A stretch of DNA of 64,000 nt, taken from NCBI RefSeq assembly GCF_902806685.2, contig NC_048547.1, positions 1,054,001 to 1,118,000 on the forward strand. Reading direction: 5' to 3'. The stretch's first letter is position 1. Each line of letters starts with the position of its first letter. The stretch is from Maniola hyperantus (Eukaryota > Arthropoda > Insecta > Lepidoptera > Nymphalidae). The notes under the pieces were generated by a model, which ran no database searches, was not told where the DNA came from, and was given only the letters and a program-made list of their open reading frames with translations. Both the position numbers and the translations under genes were made by a program. Positions 32,306-43,472 of the stretch are shown one piece after another.

Positions 32306-32985
32306 TCATCTGATGTCGATTCTATTTTTGTGCTGCAGAAAAGGGCTGTTCGAGCCATATATACTTAGTATGGGACCACGAGAGTCGCTGAGAACTAAAT
32401 TTAGAGAAGTTAAAATTATGACAGTGCATAATCAATATATTTTTGAAAATTTATTGTACGTCCATAAAAACATAAATAAGTTCAAGAAAAAAAGTGACTG
32501 TCATAACGTAAATACTAGAAATAAAAATAAGCTTGTAATGCCCACCTCCAGGCTAAGTAAAGTTAGCAATTCATTTATTGGAAAATCTATAAGATTTTAT
32601 AATAAGCTTCCAGAAGACATATTGGAGATGTCTCTCAACAAGTTCAAAGTTTTCATAAAACGTAAACTAATTGAAAAATCCTGTTACAATGTAAAGGATT
32701 ATTTAAATGATAAGCAAGCTTGGGAATGAGTTGCTTAACGGATTGTGATAGTTCTAATAAGTTTCAATAATTTTGTAAAGTGGTGATAGTAAAAAGAATA
32801 CCCGGCTGAGTTTGTTGTGGGCTCTCAGACCTGGGCGCCTTTGGAATCCTCGTAGCTTTAGTTTTAAGTTTGCGAAATAATTATCACCACTATATCTTAG
32901 AAATCCAACATCTGACCTTCAAAAAGAGTAAATTTATTAATTACCTATTTTGAATAAATCATTTGACTTTGACTTTGACTTTGAG
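32306..32985 (+). mobile_element. CR1/Zenon-like LINE, 5' truncated
   Basis: About 420 bases of C-terminal coding sequence plus a 3'UTR ending in three TTTGAC units at 32966-32985. Short 3' terminal direct repeats instead of poly(A) are usual for CR1/L2-type LINEs. It lies inside repeat X. Confidence 0.65.
32310..32729 (+). pseudogene. C-terminal end of a CR1/Jockey-type LINE reverse transcriptase
   Basis: An open frame of about 140 codons ends at a stop at 32727. Visible family features are MGPRESLRTKFREVKIMT, YIFENLLYVHKNIN, STRNKNK-type TRNKNKLVMPTSRLSKV and FYNKLPEDILEMSLNKFKVF, with a C-terminal YNVKDYLND. These are the residues after the RT thumb in CR1/Jockey-group LINE proteins. The RT catalytic core and endonuclease are missing through 5' truncation, so it is non-functional even though this part is unbroken. 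The first methionines belong to the host repeat sequence and are not a real start. The 3'UTR shares its end with 12275-12560, 58740-58940, 60695-60830 and 62371-62475. Confidence 0.68.
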
Positions 32986-33227
32986 GGATTACCGCCGCCC
33001 ATGAACATTTGCAGCACCAGAGGAACTGCCAATGCGTGCTGCCTCACTAAGACTTATTACAGCCTATAGAAATACTTCATACAGTCGGCCGACGGAGACG
33101 TCTAGACTCTAGACAGAGTAGTCATGCTGGTTACAGGGGCGAGACGGGGGAGGGATTATACCGACCGGCAGAACTCAGCATCAGCAGAGTAAACTTATAA
33201 TAATTTTGCTTGATTTTTTTAATTCCG

Positions 33228-33335
33228 ATACAAGTTAGCCATTGACTGCGGTCTCAGATGATGGTAAGGTATCATGCAGTCTAAGATGAAAGTGGGCTAA
33301 CTTGGAAGGGGTATGGCAGTTTCATTAGACCCATA
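33228..33335 (-). mobile_element. SINE family S fragment
   Basis: GATACAAGTTAGCCATTGAC to GGAAGGGGTATGGCAGTTTC, the 3' third of the element. Confidence 0.5.
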
Positions 33336-33361
33336 AATTCAATTCATTAATTAATATAATT

Positions 33362-33550
33362 TATTAACAATTCAACTTAGCACGAAACTGCCTGACGTAC
33401 TAAGACACATAAACCACAGCCTAAATGGATACTTCATACAGTCGTCCGATGAAGACGTCTACTCTATCCGCGTAAAGAAGTTAGTATAGCGCTCTCTCTA
33501 TTACCTAATCCCATACAAATGATAGAGACAAATTATCCGAAGCTGAAAAT
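33362..33550. repeat. Local repeat Q, copy 3
   Basis: Matches 31963-32180: CACGAAACTGCCTGACG, TCATACAGTCGTCCGATGAAG, TATCCGCGTAAAGAAGTTAG. Confidence 0.6.
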
Positions 33551-33842
33551 ATAATTCAAGTGGGCACGGATTGAATTATAATTGGTACTTACCCAGGTAA
33601 TTCAGATTAACTGAACAAAATAATGAACAAAAAACTTACCTACTACTTTGTTTTTGAAATATTCAAATAAAATTCAAGTACAATTGTGTGATAATGTCGC
33701 CGGGACGTATTTAAATTTTAATTTGAATTTTTATTCGCCGTATGACAATGAAATTTTTACCGTCTTGTATAATAAGTAGTAATGTACTTTTAGGAACGCA
33801 CTACCTGCGTGTACTTACAGCAAAATGTATGCCAATTTTTTT

Positions 33843-33925
33843 ATTTTTATTTATTATCGTCATAACGGGTGGTATTTGAACCGTCGACCTTTCGGATTTC
33901 AGTGAGCTGTATTGAGGCTTCGAAT
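33843..33925 (-). mobile_element. tRNA-like SINE (family T) fragment
   Basis: TTTGAACCGTCGACCTTTCGG matches the tRNA-Phe-like head at 51950-52020; the rest is lost. Confidence 0.5.
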
Positions 33926-34145
33926 AAGTCCGCGCCAATAAAATAGCCGTTTTTGAATTTAACTGCAAGACGCGTCACAGTAGCATTTTTTAGGCGACAC
34001 GAGGGAGCGGAACACACCAGCGTGCGCGCCACACCGTACCCCACATTCGCCATCTGCATTAGTGTGAGTGCTACATCCGTACACAGTTTACGAGCGCGTG
34101 GAACAATACCTGCGCGAGCTCGCACTCGCATCGTCGGGAACTATA
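33926..34145. other. GC-richer island, unassigned
   Basis: GC and CpG content rise well above the surroundings (GGCGACACGAGGGAGCGG, GCGCGAGCTCGCACTCGC). Open frames on both strands show no known domain. It could be an old promoter or the remnant of a GC-rich element. Confidence 0.3.
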
Positions 34146-34594
34146 CCTACCTATGTAATAAATCTACAACAAGATTTAAAAGGTGCTTGTACTACTAAAT
34201 ACAGATGGCAATGTTGCTAATACTGAAAAGTAATTAACTTTTTTGTTGATCCGCGAAAACCTACCTAATCTCATTTTATTTCACTCCAGCCATAAACGTC
34301 CGTCGTTTTCTCCTATAGATACGGATTAAATGGCACTTAAACAGTTATTTTTATTGCCAGAGAACACATTTTATTGGTTGTTTCTACATTCTATTACCGA
34401 GTTTAATTCGTTAGGTAATTCCGTTTTTGTTGCAATTATGGCATACCGTTAGTCGTTACCCTGTAGAATGGTTGTAGTTTCATCTAATATGGATTTTTAT
34501 ATCCTATCCTCCATAGAGCAACACAACTAGATGAAAACATTGACGTTGTTTCAACTGACAAAATATGTATATTACTTCTGGACGAACGCTACTT

Positions 34595-34785
34595 ATAAGT
34601 CCCGAAAATTGCTATTGCGCTGAAATCATGTCTCGTTAACATCAAAATGACGTCATTTTGACGTCATTTGACGTATATTTAAGTAAAAATATACCATCAG
34701 CTCGCAACTTCAGTCTAGTGATGAATAAATACTAAAATAGTCTAAAATGGCGGCCATGCGCATTAGCAATTTGCGGGACTTATAC
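34595..34785. mobile_element. 190-bp MITE containing three CRE-like motifs
   Basis: TATAAGTCCCGAAAATTGCTA pairs with the complement of TAGCAATTTGCGGGACTTATA. The TA ends suggest a TA target duplication. Inside, 34648-34675 has TGACGTCA twice and TTTGACGTA once in 28 bases. Confidence 0.68.
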
Positions 34786-36555
34786 AAGAATATCTACAAA
34801 ACACGATAAAAAATATAATAGGTAGTCAAATATGTATTTGCCCACGTAACACTCAGGTACTTTTTTCTTTCTTTCTTCTATCTGGGCAGGTTTCCGTCTT
34901 TTATGCGGAGTTGTCACTCAAACCATCCAAGCTCGGTCCAGGAGCTGAATAGACTGCACAGCTTGTCAAGGGCTTTCCGGAGCGAGCCTGTGGATCTCAA
35001 TACTTACTTATTACAATTCACAATAATTGCAAAGACTTCAAATTAACGTGCAACAAATAAGATTCCTCACTCAGCACGAATATATTATGATAATACCTAT
35101 ATTTTTGCATCTAGTAAATCTTTGAGTTATGATCCCCTCCCATTGCCAATTCAGTCTTACACACAACACCCGCAGGACTCAGCAATTTTGTGGAATGAAA
35201 TTTCTAGTTGTATATCCCCCGAAACTCGACAGTGAGATAAAATATTATTGTTTTCAAGGTATGACCCAGGGAATTACGAAATCAGCTAGGTATTATCAGT
35301 TTAAATTTCACGTAACTTTAAAATCGAACAATTTTTGGTATATTGTATATTTTGTAGTTTGTAAAAGCTCTATAGGTACCTATCAACAAATCACGCACTT
35401 TTTGATAAAGAAGTCATAGTAAAGGACCTGCTGGTCCAGTACTTTGACAAAGTCAAAAATTACGTGTAACACCTCCCCTTGAATGGAAGGAACTTGCTTT
35501 TTGCATCTATCGGACGTATAATATAGTACAAGTGTTTAATCAAGTAGTTATTACCCTCAAGCGAATATAACGTTTATGTGTTTGAGTTTAAGCGGCGGAA
35601 TCATTTGCACCAATAAATGTTTTTCTAATAGATCGAGATAAGAATATAGCCATAAAGATTGCTGGTGAGGCGGTTTGTAAATTTAAAGAGAAATGTTGTT
35701 TCTTGCAGACACTTTCGAATCGCTATCGATTGACTCTTAAAGGCAGGCTTCTAACATAGAACATACAACTTTTCAACTTATTTTAACTAGTGGTTCGCAC
35801 CGAACTAAGACCTCGCGGTATCCGATAAGATAGTTTTCACAATAGTTAACAGCGCCATCTATTTACATTATTGTGAGGTTATGTTAAAAATTCTGATGCC
35901 CATTAAAAATGAAATAATTTCGATTCTTTATATTTGAAAATTTTAGTATTTGTCGTTCAAATCCTGTACGATTTAACTGAAATTATACACAAGTTTCAAT
36001 TTCTAATATGTAGCCGTTTTTGACATAATATTATAGTGTCCAATTCAATCTATACTTTACCCCTATTTCGTATGAGAGCCCCCCTGAAATAAAGCTTTTT
36101 ATATATTTTTATGCAATATTCGGCTGAAGGCCATCAATTTACATATTATTATGTTTTTTGAAGTAATTACATTCAGTAATTCAGAAGTTATAAAGCTGTG
36201 ACAGACGGACAAATGCAATTTCAATCAAGTAGATTCAGAGAACTCGCTTCGCTCGTTCAAACGTACATAGGTATTATGTCACGCCAGAAGCAGAATGAAC
36301 TAGAGTGAATAACTCTCAATTTGATCCTTAATCGACGACAGGTGATTGTGGCTATGGGTGACGTGAAATCAAAGAAAAATAGGCGATTCATAGGCTGCCT
36401 AGCGTCAAATGTAGGAACATTTAACGCCTGCCAGTGACGACGATGTCTGGCCCCAAGTTCCCTAGCGTCAACTGTGTCAGAAGACTCGTTGGCGACCAAG
36501 CTCAAGTCAATTCTAAGCTTCAAAACGCTTAGAACATCGGCGCAAAGCTGCCTGT
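34786..36555. other. Longest stretch with no recognised element
   Basis: No transposon ends, SINE boxes or convincing exon were found. Open frames of 88-96 codons (35129-35419 plus, 36257-36523 minus) have no recognisable domain, no clear Kozak context and no splice context. Confidence 0.35.
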
Positions 36556-36559
36556 CTGT

Positions 36560-36617
36560 CGGTTAATTTTGAAAAACCGAAATCCACGCGGATGAAGAGG
36601 CGGGCTTCATCTAGTTA
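36560..36617 (+). mobile_element. Helitron family B, 3' end
   Basis: TGAAAAACCGAAATCCACGCGGATGAAG... to TTCATCTAG. Confidence 0.5.
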
Positions 36618-37026
36618 AAATGTAATTTGGTCATGAAATGGCGCCTTACAAAATGTCTCGAATAATCTCCCCTTAACATGTTCATTTCAATATATTATGC
36701 GAGAGAAGCTTTTAATGTAGAAGCTTTACTGGGTATTAGCTAATTTGTAAACTAATCCACTAAATATAGTGTCCAAGTCTCCAATTTAGTTTTAGTATCG
36801 ATTTAGTTTATTTATTTTATTTTTATTCAACACATTATACGACTTTAAACCTAATGAAATGAAAATACCTTTTAAAGTAGTAATTTACCACTTATGGGTG
36901 AATAAAATTTGTGTAGAAACTAGAAATGGCTAATAATGTTATTTTATAACGAGTCTTTTCAAATCAAATCAAATCAAAATATATTTATTTCGTCTACGAA
37001 CTTTGACGCTCTTTATTTCGTACCTA

Positions 37027-37235
37027 CTAGCTTACGCTCGCGACTTTGTCCGCGTGGACTACACACAATTCAAACCATTATTTCACCCCCTTAGGGGTTG
37101 GATTTTCAAAATTCCTTTCTAAGATGCCTACGTCATAATAGCTATCTGCCCGAAATTTCAGCCCGATCCGTCCAGTAGTTTGAGCTGTACGTTGATAGAT
37201 CAGTCAGTCAGTCAGACCCTAAAAACAAGTTCTCC
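37027..37235 (-). mobile_element. Helitron family A
   Basis: CTAGCTTACGCTCGCGACTT through CAGCCCGATCCGTCCAGTAG and (CAGT)4. The 5' (TC) end is not clean. Confidence 0.66.
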
Positions 37236-37507
37236 TTTTTCTTTGATTTACGACTACGTATGTTGAAATTATTGTTGATTTAAACATCGGATTGTCAACA
37301 GCACAGGAGTGAAACTGGAAGTATAATTGATTGTGTATTTAGTCGTGGCAATAAATATGTCAAAATAGATCTATTTACGCCCGAGGGCTGTAATGACGGA
37401 CGCAATACGTTTCCACGCGGAATCAATAAATAATTAAATACTGCCGCATTAGGGCTGCTACAGATCTACACTAATATTATTAGGTAAGGTTTCATGAAAT
37501 TTCGAGT

Positions 37508-37867
37508 AAGGGCATTTTTAGGGTTCCGTACCTCATAAGGGAAAACGGAACCCTTATAGAATCACTTTGTTGTCTGTCTGTCTATCAAGAAACCTACAGG
37601 GTACTTTCCGTTGACCTAGAATCATGAAATTTGGCAGGTAGGTAGGTCTTATAGCAGACATTCGGGGAAAAATCTGAAAACCGTGATGTGATGTAACCAC
37701 AAATTCACGGTTTTCAGATTTTTCCCCTAATACCACCTACCTACCAAATTTCATGATTCTAGGTCAACGGGAAGTACCCTGTAGGTTTCTTGACACACAG
37801 ACAGACAGACAACAAAGTGATCCTATAAGGGTTCCGTTTTTCATTTCGAGGTACGGAACCCTAAAAA
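37508..37867. repeat. Inverted pair of repeat E 3' ends (foldback)
   Basis: 37508-37686 (minus) and 37700-37867 (plus) are near-perfect reverse complements of about 170 bases with a spacer of about 15. Each ends in the GGGTTCCG/CGGAACCC stem-loop. Confidence 0.75.
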
Positions 37868-37939
37868 GTCAGTATTTCTTTACATTTCAGATCTGATTCG
37901 GGAAGATGAGAAGCTGCGGCAGTGGCTAATATCTCCCCA

Positions 37940-38050
37940 CCGGCAAACCTACCTGCATGGTTCACTACTGAGCACGGGTTTTCTGTCAGAATGAGAAGGG
38001 TTTGGTTACAGTCTACCACGCTGGCCAAGTAGCGGATGTGCAGACGCCTT
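37940..38050 (-). mobile_element. GATGAT SINE fragment
   Basis: GGTTCACTACTGAGCACGGG, ATGAGAAGGGTTTGGTTACAG and GCCAAGTAGCGGATGTGCAG. Confidence 0.55.
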
Positions 38051-38197
38051 ACGGCCGTAAAATTATAAGCTATCTATCCATGACTTGCCCTACTAAGGAT
38101 AGAGATTTGTGGTAGATAGCTTGTATGGCGTTTATGCCAAATTTGTATCTTTAGTAGAGCAAATTGTGGATGGATAGCTTATTAATTTCAGCCGTTA
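38051..38197. mobile_element. 147-bp foldback MITE
   Basis: ATAAGCTATCTATCCATGAC (left) pairs with TGGATGGATAGCTTATTAAT (right). The arms are about 50 bases with mismatches and the ends pair ACGGCC/GGCCGT-like. Confidence 0.6.
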
Positions 38198-38439
38198 GTC
38201 TACCACGCTAGAATCCTATACAGCCAAGAAAATAAGCGTCACTCTTGACTTTAATTAGATTCTTTATTCACAGCTGTAATTATTTCCTACAAGTTATTAC
38301 CTTGTAGTTTATAGCTATTTGAAATCAATACTTACCTGCCTAATTAATACGGAATATGCAATTAATATTTATTAATAAACGAGCAAGCCGTGTCGAATGT
38401 CAAATGCATATTCATTACGAATATTAATTATATCTGTTA

Positions 38440-38670
38440 CTAGCTTATGCTCGCGACTTCGTCCGCGTGGACTACACAAATTTCAAACCCCTATTTCACC
38501 CACTTAGGGATTGAATTTTCAAAAATCCTTTCTTAGCGGATGCCTACGTCATAATAGCTATCTGCATGCCAAATTTCAGCCCGATCCGTTCAGTAGTTTG
38601 AGCTGTGCGTTGATAGATCAGAGATCAGTCAGTCAGTCAGTCAGTCAACTTTTCCTTTTATATATTTAGA
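38440..38670 (-). mobile_element. Helitron family A
   Basis: CTAGCTTATGCTCGCGACTT to TTTTATATATTTAGA, both ends intact. Confidence 0.72.
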
Positions 38671-38745
38671 CTAGGTAATGCCCGCGACTTCGTCCGCATG
38701 AATATAGGTTCTTGAAAACTCTTTGATTTTTCGGGATATAACTTA
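38671..38745 (-). mobile_element. Helitron family B 3' end abutting family A
   Basis: CTAGGTAATGCCCGCGACTTCG starts at the very next base after the neighbouring element's TC end, in the same orientation. Confidence 0.55.
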
Positions 38746-38797
38746 AGTAGCTGGTAAATATATGGTATTTCAGGTTTTACTTTTTATTTATTTATTC

Positions 38798-39118
38798 AGA
38801 TACAAGTTAGCCCTTGACTGCAATCTCACCTGGTGGTAAGTGATGATGCAGTCTAAGATGATAGCGGGCTAACCTGGAAGGGGTATGGCAGTTTTTATTA
38901 AACCCATACCCCTTTGGTTTCTACACGCCATCGTACCGGAACGCTTAATCGCTTGGCGGCACGGCTTTGCCGGTAGGGTGGTAACTAGCCACGGCCGAAG
39001 CCTCCCACCAGACCAGACCAGAAATTTAGAAATTATAAAATTCCAAACCCCTGCCAGGAATCGAACCCGGGACCTCCCACTATTTAGACCACAGCGCTCA
39101 CCACTGCGCCAGGGAGGT
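38798..39118 (-). mobile_element. SINE family S, full-length
   Basis: On the minus strand: box A TGGCGCAGTGGTGAGCGCTG, box B GGTTCGATTCC, body as at 31463-31768, ending CTAACTTGTATCTGAATAAATAAA. Best copy for the family. The anticodon-arm equivalent has ATTTAGACC. Confidence 0.72.
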
Positions 39119-39707
39119 CGTCAAAGCCACTTAAGCTCAAGCCAAATGAGTTCAATCATTGTGAAATACGATGCTGTCTTGGTTTGCATAATTCTCCCAC
39201 TGGATTCCACATCCTTACTTGTTAGTTTAAAACCATCATCGTACGACATCGAAAGTTAATAGAGACGTTGTGTGTGTATTTTGCCGGACAGCTCGTGAAG
39301 TTCCAGCGAAAAGAAAACAAGAAAGAGGGTAGTTCGCTACTGCCCTTGACAGCTCGAACTACATCTCTCGTAGCACCGCAGCACACGAGTAGATATCTAC
39401 TCGTGTGATCGCAGTCCCGTCGTGACCATCCCGTTGAAATATCAACAAATAAAAATATCAAATTATAAAATATGTTATGTACCCGTTATCTATATTAAAA
39501 TATGTTGTTTAACCACGAAATAAGCTAAAAATCATTACTCGTTGATCAAGTTATGAAAGTTAATTATTAGGTACACTAAAAATAATTTACAAGAAATTTG
39601 CATTTATTTTTAAAACCTGTCAGTTATGATAATAATATAGAGCAAGCCAATGATGGATAGACGCAAAAATTAGCACGTTTCAAACAAAAAACATGTTCTG
39701 TATAGTT
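39119..39707. other. Unassigned stretch
   Basis: No recognised repeat. Includes ACTCGTGTG...CACACGAGTAG near 39384-39408, a short inverted repeat. Confidence 0.3.
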
Positions 39708-40130
39708 TTTAGGGTTCCGTATCTCAAAAGGAAAAACGGAACCCTTATAGGATCACTTTGTTGTCTGTCTGTCTGTCAAGAAACCTACAGGGTACTTCCC
39801 GTTGACCTAGAATCATGAAATTTGGCAGGTAGGTACATCTTATAGCTGACATTTAGGGAAAATTCTGAAAAACGTGAATTTAGGGTTAGATCACATAAAA
39901 AAAATTAAATTGTGGTCATGAACTTATAATTAGTATTTTCAACTTTCGAAGTGAGATAACTATATCAAGTGGGGTATCATATGAAAGGTCTTCACCTGTA
40001 CATTCTAAAACAGATTTTTATTTATTTTTAAGCATCATAGTTTTTGAATTATCGTGCGAAATGTCGAAAAATACGACTGTAGTACGGAACCCTCGTTGCG
40101 CGAGCCTGACTCGCACTTGGCCGGTTTTTA
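39708..40130 (-). mobile_element. Repeat E, full-length antisense
   Basis: TTTAGGGTTCCGTATCTCAA to CTCGCACTTGGCCGGTTTTT, all family motifs in order. Confidence 0.72.
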
Positions 40131-40302
40131 TTAGCATATATCATAATATAACATTGTATATGTAGGTACATGAGCATTCATATTATAAAAAGGAAAGCTA
40201 AGATCAAAACAAATTACCTATCCGTATAAATTGGAACAAGTTTGAATTTAAATGGAAATAATGGCTGTAATAAACAGACCTAGTTTTTTTAATTTTTTTA
40301 CA

Positions 40303-40615
40303 TTCAGATACAAGTTAGCCCTTGACTGCAATCTCACCTGGTGGTAAGTGATGATGCATAAGATGGAAGCGAGCTAACCTGGAAGGGGATCAGCAGTTTT
40401 TGTTAAAACCATGCCCCTCTGGTTTCTACACGGCATCGTACCGATACGCTGAATCGCTTGGCGGCACGGCTTTGCCGGTAGGGTGGTAATTAGTCACGTC
40501 CGAAGCCTCCTACCAGACTAGACCAGAAATTTAGAAATTATAAAATTCCAAACGCCTGCCAGGAATCGAACCCGGGACCTCCCACTAATAAGACCACAGC
40601 GTTTACCACTGCGCC
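40303..40615 (-). mobile_element. SINE family S, near full-length
   Basis: Matches 38798-39118, with box B GGTTCGATTCC reversed at about 40563-40574. The tRNA head is cut at TGGCGC. Confidence 0.68.
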
Positions 40616-40735
40616 AGAATAGCATGCAAAAGAGCAGGCAGGTCACCTGATGTTAAGTGATTACCGCCGCCCATGAACATTTGCAGTAGGTGCCAGAGGA
40701 ACCACGGACCACCAATGCGTTGTCGGCCTTTCCGC
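40616..40735. mobile_element. Dispersed repeat X
   Basis: GCATGCAAAAGAGCAGGCAG, GTCACCTGATGTTAAGTGAT, TACCGCCGCCCATGAACATT. This uninterrupted copy defines the join used for 32264-33050. Confidence 0.55.
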
Positions 40736-40739
40736 CTGC

Positions 40740-40850
40740 TGAGCCGCTGAATTCAGGCGGCGCATGATCGTGGCGTGCATGTGGAAGTCCCTACAAGAGA
40801 CCTATGTCCAGCTGTGGACGTCTATCGGTTGATGATGATGATGATGATTA
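40740..40850 (+). mobile_element. 5'-truncated RTE 3' end
   Basis: GCCGCTGAATTCAGGCGGCG, GTGGAAGTCCCTACAAGAGA, then (GAT)5-6. Confidence 0.68.
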
Positions 40851-41329
40851 CATAATTATTTTACAAATCCAGTACTTTTTTGAAGAACAGTCCCAAATAA
40901 AATATAGAATTAAAAAAACAATTGACAGTCAAAACTATTACTCTTCAGACAGACAGACTTCAGCTACATATTTTGAAAAAATGGTTTGAATAAATTTTTG
41001 ATTTTTTTAAAAAATGAATTTTGAGCTTGAGCTTATTGAGCTCTTATATAAAGCGTTCAAAATGCAGCGTTTAAAACGCGTGTCTAAAGCGCTTGTTATG
41101 TACTGAACCTTAGTTGATATGCCACATTAAACTCGCGTGCATTGAAAGTCGTGTAAACATGTCTGTTGATTAATGTCAGCATCGATTCGCGTTGATGATA
41201 TTTAAACAGTATTTATTAGTAACAGATAGGACGGACTATGTACCTACATATTTTTTTTTAGCTGGTGCGATTGCAGTCATGTGAATACCCATTTAATTTT
41301 TTTAGCCGTTAAAATATCGTAATAAATAG

Positions 41330-41786
41330 ATGGGCAGGTCGCTTGTTTGGGATGCAACTTGTGTAGACACTTTAGCTGCATCCCACATTCAGGCGACCTC
41401 CTCTATGGCGGGTGCAGCGGCCATCAGTGCCGAACAGGCCCAGAGGCGCAAATATGAAAACCTCGATGGGAGCTTCGTATTCGTGCCTTTTGGTGTGGAG
41501 ACCTTGGGGCCGTGGGGCCCGGGGGCTCGAGCTCTTTTTGAAGAAATTGCGAAAAGAGTTATCGAGTCAACCGGGGACCCGAGAGCTGGCAGCTACCTTG
41601 GCCAAAGAATTAGTTTGGCCATCCAAAGGGGTAATGCTGCCAGCATCTTGGGTACAATGCCTCGCTGCGGTGGTCTCGATGAGGTTTTAGATTTAATTTA
41701 ATTTATTTTAGTTTTAATTTAATGTTGTTTTTTAGATTTAAGTTTATTAATACAAATACAAATATATACCTACATAAAAAAAAAAA
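41330..41786 (+). pseudogene. LINE W C-terminal fragment, copy 1
   Basis: An open frame of 123 codons (41330-41701) begins inside the element. It shows LVWDATCVDTLAASHI (residues 5-20), RRKYENLDGSFVFVPFGVET, STGDPRAGSYLGQRISLAIQ and RGNAASILGTMPR. It is followed by an AT-rich 3'UTR and a poly(A) run of about 11 at 41776-41786. This C-terminal block is one I associate with a reverse-transcriptase family common in animal genomes, where WDAT/VDT sits after a zinc-finger-like region. The clade is not certain. The first ATG is not a real start, and the copy is 5' truncated. Confidence 0.55.
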
Positions 41787-42286
41787 CATTAGTACCTTTA
41801 AGTTGCCGACAAAAATGTCAGTACTTAATTGCAAGTTCTAACTAACATGTAGTTAACTGATGCGTATAACACGGGTGTAGAACTTATTATAGGCATCAGT
41901 GACTCAACCTAATTTTTAGGTGGTGTTCCTAAAGGTGAAACAATAAAATATGATCAATTCACTTTTTCATCGCAAGCATCGCAAGTGTCCGCACTCTTCT
42001 CAATCGTAAATTGCAATCCGCTTTAACTTCATCTAGTGAACCGTTTTTATTGCTGCATGTGTTTAATAACAATATTTCTTATCTATATATCCGCTGTACC
42101 CTCTCAGCAAACCACGGACGTCTCATGTCGGACGATGAATGTGTTACCATCGTCTCGCACGCAACTAATTAATGGCTGATTTGTGTAAAACGGCCGGTGT
42201 ACCAATACCGTGGCCTCAAGTGTAAATCATTGACGTTCGACAGCCGAATATAATATTTATTTCATTATTTATTTGAATTTAAATTA
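41787..42286. other. Unassigned stretch
   Basis: No recognised element. Confidence 0.3.
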
Positions 42287-42716
42287 TTTTTTTTTTTTTT
42301 TTTTTTTTTTCTTTTTCCCAAGTTACTTTTTTTTTTTTTTTTTATACAATAAAACTTAAAGCTAGCCTTATCTAATTACTATATAAATCATGACCGCGTG
42401 GAATGGTGCCAAGAATACTGGCTGCATTTCCGCGCTGGACAGCCAGGCTGATCCGCTGCGCAAAAAATGAGCCAGCCCTTCTGTCACCAGTTGAGGCTAT
42501 TAATCGCGGTGAAATGTCTCGTAAAAATTTTTTAGCACTAAGACTCCATGGCCCCAGGGTCTCCACGGCAAACGGCACAAAAATGTAACTCTCTATAAGA
42601 GAGGCATACTTGCGCCGCTTGCCGTTTTCAGCTGTTTCTGCTGCGGCTCCCGGTCTTGATGCTGTCTTCCTGATATGACACGGGGCCAATGTGTCAACGC
42701 AAGTTGCGTCCCACAT
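42287..42716 (-). pseudogene. LINE W C-terminal fragment, copy 2
   Basis: On the minus strand a 114-codon frame starts at WDATCVDTLAPCHI and ends STGDRRAGSFFAQRISLAVQ, RGNAASILGTIPRGHDLYSN, stop. The 3'UTR is short (GCTAGCTTTAAGTTTTATTG) and leads to poly(A). Two T runs (42327-42343 and 42287-42310), separated by 16 bases, lie where the tail should be. Its last 160 bases are nearly identical to 58438-58600, so these copies come from one recent source. Confidence 0.6.
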
Positions 42717-42880
42717 TAGCGCCCTTTAATTAATATTTAATATTTATTGATCTTATCTGTGACGGTACATATCCTTGATATTTATTTTATCTAAATATAT
42801 AATTATATTTACGTATAAACTACCGTGAGTGATTTCCATTATAAATACTATCTGTCCCGGCTTTACTCACGTGTGTAGTC

Positions 42881-42937
42881 GACGTTAGCCCGACTAGTTT
42901 CGAACCCATACGGGGTCCTTTTTCAAGGGAGTCCGTC
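42881..42937 (-). ncRNA. Hammerhead-like fold, left terminal repeat copy
   Basis: Exact reverse-strand counterpart of 43473-43529, with the same altered core and the same GUC site. Confidence 0.48.
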
Positions 42938-43040
42938 CGCGCACGCGCCGCAGTTTTGACTGCGGGACGCACGTGCCGCTGCCCGTAGAGCCCGTTGTGA
43001 GGGTGGCTGGGGGGGGGGGGGGTGTGACAGCTGCCGATCG

Positions 43041-43373
43041 ATGCATACGCAGCGTCAAAAATGTAGACACCAATGGGTCAGCAATAGCAGAACATATCCA
43101 AAATTCGGGTACGACGCACTACATACGATTCGACAAGGTTTCCGTATTGTCCCGGGAAAAGTTTCTAGTACCGCGGAAGATACGGGAAGCGATCGAAATT
43201 AGTCGCCACCCGAATTTCAATCGTGACAATGGATAGATGCTACCCTCAACGTGGAAACCGCTTTTTGACGCTAAGACAAGGGCATCAGTCGTGGGACGGG
43301 ACACCATTAGCTCCGCGTGCCTGGATTTCGGTGACAGTTCCAGTGATGAAGAACAGCAGGAACTGTCGGGAGA
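43041..43373 (+). pseudogene. Penelope-like C-terminal endonuclease fragment
   Basis: Reading from about 43041: CIRSVKNVDTNGSAIAEHIQ, then FDKVSVLSREKFLVPRKIRE, AIEISRHPNFNRDNG. A TAG stop at 43234-43236 follows, and then the same frame continues MLPSTWKPLFDAKTRASV and an acidic DFGDSSSDEEQQELSGDD. SA(I/V)AEH, the REAIEI..HP.NFNRD block and the S.TWKP ending are the closing part of the GIY-YIG domain in Penelope-like proteins. The GIY-YIG motif itself and the RT would lie upstream and are absent. One internal stop and the truncation make it non-functional. Confidence 0.7.
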
Positions 43374-43472
43374 CGATCGGCAGCTGTCTTCCCCCCACCC
43401 CAGTCACCCTCACAACGGGCTCTACGGGCAGCGGCACGTGCGTCCCGCAGTCAAAACCGCGGCGCGTGCGCG

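Larger units (their letters stand above)
32264..33050. mobile_element. Dispersed repeat X split by a CR1-like LINE
   Basis: GAGCAGGTGGGTCATCTGAT (to 32305) and GATTACCGCCGCCCATGAAC (from 32987) are adjacent in the uninterrupted copy at 40634-40690. The 680 bases between them are the LINE. Confidence 0.62.

Noticed and set aside
33847..34198. Overlapping sense and antisense genes in the GC-richer island
   Set aside because: Both frames are explained by high GC and lack of stops. The antisense one begins in no start context and ends in a SINE fragment.
41330..41701. A 123-codon host gene starting at ATG
   Set aside because: The ATG is internal to a repeated LINE fragment, and three other copies in the window are truncated at different places.
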